Source of the DNA: Sisyra terminalis
Lineage: Eukaryota > Arthropoda > Insecta > Neuroptera > Sisyridae
Direction of reading: 5' to 3'
Assembly (NCBI GenBank): GCA_958496175.1
Contig: OY292277.1
Span: 21,718,282 to 21,782,281 of the forward strand
Length of the DNA: 64,000 nt
Below, piece by piece: positions 61,074 to 64,000 of the stretch. The notes beneath the pieces are model-generated. The model saw only the letters and a list, made by a program, of their open reading frames with translations, was not told where the DNA came from and did not search any database. Each line of letters begins with the position of its first letter. Within the stretch, counting starts at the first letter, position 1. The position numbers were made by a program, and so were the translations under genes.

Positions 61074-62200
61074 CCCGACTAGAATCTCATAAAGACTTGT
61101 TGGGATCCGATTGGGTTCCCAATTGGGAACCCAACATTGGGATGTAACGCAAAACTGAAAAGGATCTCAACAGGACTAGTCCTATAGGGTTCCAATAGGG
61201 TAAACCCAACAGTATTCCAATTGTAGGTATACCTCACAGGATTGTATTTTCTCACAGTGTCTATTTTCATCAGTCCGTTCAGGTAAATTTTCAGTACCAC
61301 TAGAACTAGATGATGTGTCTCGAACATCATTAGCAGCTTGATTATCTTCATCTTGTAACTGAAATGTTTCCCGATACCGTCTAGTTCTCAAACGTCCTAG
61401 CTCACGTCTAACGTATTCACGGTCCCCAATAGACATTTTGTATACACACTATTTACACAGTTACAAAAAGTAAATTAAAAATTACCAACAACTTATAATA
61501 ATTAAAAATAATAATATTTGTGGTTTAACAGAATGTTTAATTAATATTTTAAATGGTAATATTAATTTATAAAGCAGCAAGAAAAATTTTAAATGAAGGA
61601 TTTGACCACTTTTACTACATGGTTTAACATAAATTTTAGGTCATAGTCATTTCAGAGAAACAAAGAGGGAAAAAAAGAGCGAGAAACCCTATTTAAAATA
61701 AAACATTGAAGAGATCACTCAATGCTTTTATATCTATTAGTTTATCTCTATACTAATATAATGAAGATATAAAATTTGAAAAAAACCAATACTATTCAAT
61801 TTTTGTCAACGGTTTTTTTAAACATAGTGTTAAAAATAATTGTAACGACATAAAAGTGATACTTATGAAAACTAAATAAAAAACAAAAATATGAAAATAT
61901 TTATTAATTCGTTAAAAAAAAAATTGTATTGACTTTTTATGTTAGGATATGCCGATGAGTTTCCAATCATATCCCTATTGGGCCAACCCGAGAGCGAGAT
62001 ATTAATTTTAATGTTGATCTTGCCCAACAAGTTCCCAATTATATCCCATTTGGGTAAGCCCAACCAAAAATTTTTCATCTTCATAGTGGGCTTACCCGAC
62101 AGGTACCCGATTATATCCCAATAGGAATAACCCAATAGGGCTTGCCCCATCAATGCCCAGTTGGGTCCCTACATAAGTATGGGGACAATTTCTAGTCGGG
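61074..62200 (-). mobile_element. DNA transposon with CCCGACTAGAA ends, internally deleted
   Basis: The left end CCCGACTAGAA (61074) and the complement of the right end CCCGACTAGAA (62200) match over 11 bp. Flanking TTT on both sides is compatible with a 3-bp target duplication. The right third holds three units of about 71 bp (starting near 61949, 62019 and 62091). Each has a 'CC-C/G-A-T/C-A/G-A-G-T/G-T-T/A-CCCAATTATATCCCA'-like core and neighbouring GGGC-TTACCC words. The left part has a perfect 24-bp palindrome at 61111-61134. Subterminal repeats of this kind are typical of CACTA-type elements, but the ends do not start CAC, so I leave the superfamily open. Confidence 0.7.
61182..61436 (-). 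CDS. Transposon-encoded N-terminal exon remnant (unknown)
   Basis: Lies inside the CCCGACTAGAA element. It starts MSIGDREYVRRELGRLRTRR, continues YRETFQLQDEDNQAANDVRD and a Ser-rich acidic stretch (TSSSSSGTENLPERTDENRH). It then passes at about CEV into sequence that belongs to the element end. A possible splice donor, GAG|GTATAC, sits at that border (about 61230). A basic start followed by an acidic Ser-rich linker looks like the first exon of a transposase gene whose remainder was deleted, but I do not recognise the family. Codon composition is coding-like up to that border, and the remaining frame to 61182 is probably not coding. Confidence 0.45.
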   Translation of the reverse strand: MSIGDREYVRRELGRLRTRRYRETFQLQDEDNQAANDVRDTSSSSSGTENLPERTDENRHCEKIQSCEVYLQLEYCWVYPIGTL

Positions 62201-63074
62201 TTTTTATCTACTGTTAATATGTATAAGTTACAAATGATTTTTTGTGATAACTGACAAAATCAAAAACAAACAAAAAAACACTTGTGTTTATTAAAACTGG
62301 TATTCCGGTATTAAGATCTAAAAAATACCGAAAACCAGTATTGAGCTTTTGCTCAGTCGCGTATTGCAATCTCTAATCATAGGCTACTTCGTGTTATATA
62401 TGGTTACCAATATAATAAAATAGATAGTTTTGAATTGATAGTTTTGAAAATTCGTTTTTTTATGTAATTCACAAAAGTAAATTCCTTTGCTTCATTTCAC
62501 TAGAATAGTCGTAATTATTGATGTAAATTGTTGAATTGTAAAAGTAGCTATAAATTCCTCCGTATAATTTGTATCTATATAACTGTACTTAACACATTAA
62601 CAAAAGGCAAAAGCCTTACAATTTTCGTAAAATTTCAATAGATATGTGGATCATAATGGTACTGAAATTTATAGATATTTATCATAAAAGTTTACAATCA
62701 AATATTAATGAGGGTTTATTTAATAATTAATAGATATTTTCCACGACAGACTGGTCATAATTGTCATTATTTCTCGTAGAGGGTCTTTTCAACGACATAG
62801 TCATCATATGTTGTATGTCATGTGATAATTATTATATCGTGAACAAAAGGGCGGTATTACAACGACCGTCGTAATCATCATCGTAGTCGTCATTGCATTC
62901 TAAATAACCCACCCTCAAATAATAATAAGGTGGACCCGAACCGGTGGAGAGCTAGAGATCTCGACATTGTACGACATCGGCTACGATTACAACAATGAAT
63001 TTTCACATGCTCCAAACTCTTGTTACACTTATTATGTGTATATGTGAATTGTTTTGTATGCATTCAAGGGTTGG
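62201..63074. other. Intergenic, AT-rich then island
   Basis: AT-rich to about 62740, then more complex sequence (GTCGTCAT words near 62860-62895). No gene supported. Confidence 0.3.
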
Positions 63075-63362
63075 TTAATGATGTTTAAAGATTTCTTCAG
63101 TTTTCAAGTGACTTGTACCTACGCCCTTAACAAATGTTCTATAATTTAAGTCTGAGGGATTTCTTTCCTGATTTATTTCTTGATACAAATTAACAAATGG
63201 GGAGGAAGAATTAAATTCTATATAATTTGTACTTGACCTTTGATTTAAAATTGCTGATGGAGTGTTTAGTGAATTTGTTCTTTGGTTGGGTGTATAACTA
63301 CCGTTTTTTTTCTGATTTATCTTTTTAAATCTAAACTCTAATTTTCTCTGTGTTAATTCATT
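63075..63362 (-). CDS. Candidate 3-prime terminal exon, unknown protein
   Basis: On the minus strand a possible acceptor (TTGTTTGAAACAG at about 63363-63375, with a weak T-rich tract upstream) is followed by an uninterrupted reading to a stop at 63075. The reading is NELTQRKLEFRFKKINQKKN, then a Ser/Asn-rich stretch with NSLNTPSAILNQRSSTNYIE, FNSSSPFVNLYQEINQERNP, ending HLKTEEIFKHH. Amino-acid use is protein-like (polar, disordered), unlike the A/T-run frames elsewhere. I recognise no domain. It could be a lineage-specific gene tail or retroelement ORF1 debris. Confidence 0.3.
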   Translation of the reverse strand, partial: NELTQRKLEFRFKKINQKKNGSYTPNQRTNSLNTPSAILNQRSSTNYIEFNSSSPFVNLYQEINQERNPSDLNYRTFVKGVGTSHLKTEEIFKHH

Positions 63363-63383
63363 CTGTTTCAAACAAGAGCGCAA

Positions 63384-64000
63384 TGATGGTGTAAAGCAGA
63401 AAAAAGAAGTATTTTCCTTCTGTACCTACCTTTTACAATACAACACGCAAGAAGTACCCAAACCGACCACTTGGGTTGCACAATCTTTGTATGGTTGGAA
63501 AGAGTGGAAACGTCGTCGACCATACGGGCGCTATAATTATGTTTTAAGTACGTAGTCAAAGCTCTGCTGCCTTTATTATACACTTTAAAGTGAATATTTC
63601 AATGAACAAATTATCTCTGATTTCATATTTAATTACTATATACCTGCAGGTATTGTGTCCCAGTACTACCGCACCACCACCATTGATCATTCCTACAAAC
63701 TCCCCAATGCCATTCAACCAAAACAATTTTAACCCCTGTATTTATTTTATTTGTAAACGGTACGACAAATGTAATGGGTACGATGAAGATGAAGGATTTG
63801 TAAAAGACCACTATCGCATTTAAATTTTCTACATCCCTTTAAAATAAACCCCCATCTATGTCTTGTTTTTATCCCATCCAACCTAACAAAACACACATGT
63901 TCCGAACTACAAAAAATAATCGAGTCCTTTGCATTTAAACCGTAGCAAAATTGAGTGAAAACCTGCAAATTGAATTTCTCCACGACCGTGAAAGGAAATT
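63384..64000. other. Higher-complexity non-coding end of window
   Basis: Balanced sequence open in short runs on both strands (for example 63590-63823 plus and 63629-63811 minus over the same bases). No domain recognised. Confidence 0.3.

Noticed and set aside
61872..62153. Frames on both strands with repeated G-P-W-N-like residues
   Set aside because: They are readings of the 71-bp subterminal units of the CCCGACTAGAA element.
1..64000. CRISPR array, prokaryotic operons, viral insertion, rRNA or intact tRNA genes
   Set aside because: No regularly spaced identical repeats, no gene clusters with ribosome binding sites, no viral protein reading and no complete cloverleaf seen on either strand.

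Overview
The window reads as an AT-rich, gene-poor animal nuclear sequence, most likely from an insect. The evidence is a heat-shock promoter of insect layout, decayed mariner and hAT transposases, LINE 3-prime ends, tRNA-derived SINE heads and abundant A/T tracts. I see no operons, CRISPR array, rRNA gene or intact tRNA gene. A beetle-like genome is a guess and rests on no diagnostic sequence.

The only exon of a recognisable cellular gene is at 39579-39782 (+). It is 204 nt, starts with ATG, ends at a good splice donor and encodes the N terminus of what looks like the nucleoporin Nup88 (Drosophila mbo). No second exon is visible in the following 24 kb, so the gene has a very long first intron or the exon is isolated. 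A second, anonymous exon candidate lies at 63075-63362 (-).

Most of the rest alternates between two textures. Higher-complexity islands (about 1.1-2.5, 8.4-10.5, 13.4-15.0, 17.3-20.4, 22.8-24.1, 25.5-27.9, 33.3-36.1, 40.0-41.5, 45.9-47.6, 50.2-52.2, 56.6-59.2 and 62.7-64.0 kb) look like non-coding, possibly regulatory, sequence. Between them lie AT-rich stretches of decayed mobile elements.

Mobile elements include: two fold-back elements sharing ACGTCCATCAA-type ends (31551-33215 and 52978-54022), plus a third fragment at 55139; a mariner copy whose two ends are both the transposase 3-prime end in inverted orientation (55469-56420); a deleted Tc1/mariner-type element with TA duplication (24250-25140); an unassigned DNA transposon with CCCGACTAGAA ends and 71-bp internal repeats (61074-62200); a decayed hAT transposase end (60507-60956); three LINE 3-prime fragments; three SINE heads; two palindromes related to each other; and two further Penelope-like end motifs.

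The most interesting object is inside the fold-back element at 31551-33215. A stretch of about 490 bp between its inner repeats and its right end carries a complete hsp70-style promoter: GAGA tract, CCAAT box, clustered heat-shock elements, TATA box and a leader of about 300 bases without any ATG. It looks like a captured heat-shock promoter that reads out through the right end of the element. Second is the palindromic mariner, which would fold into a hairpin with stems of about 290 bp if transcribed.
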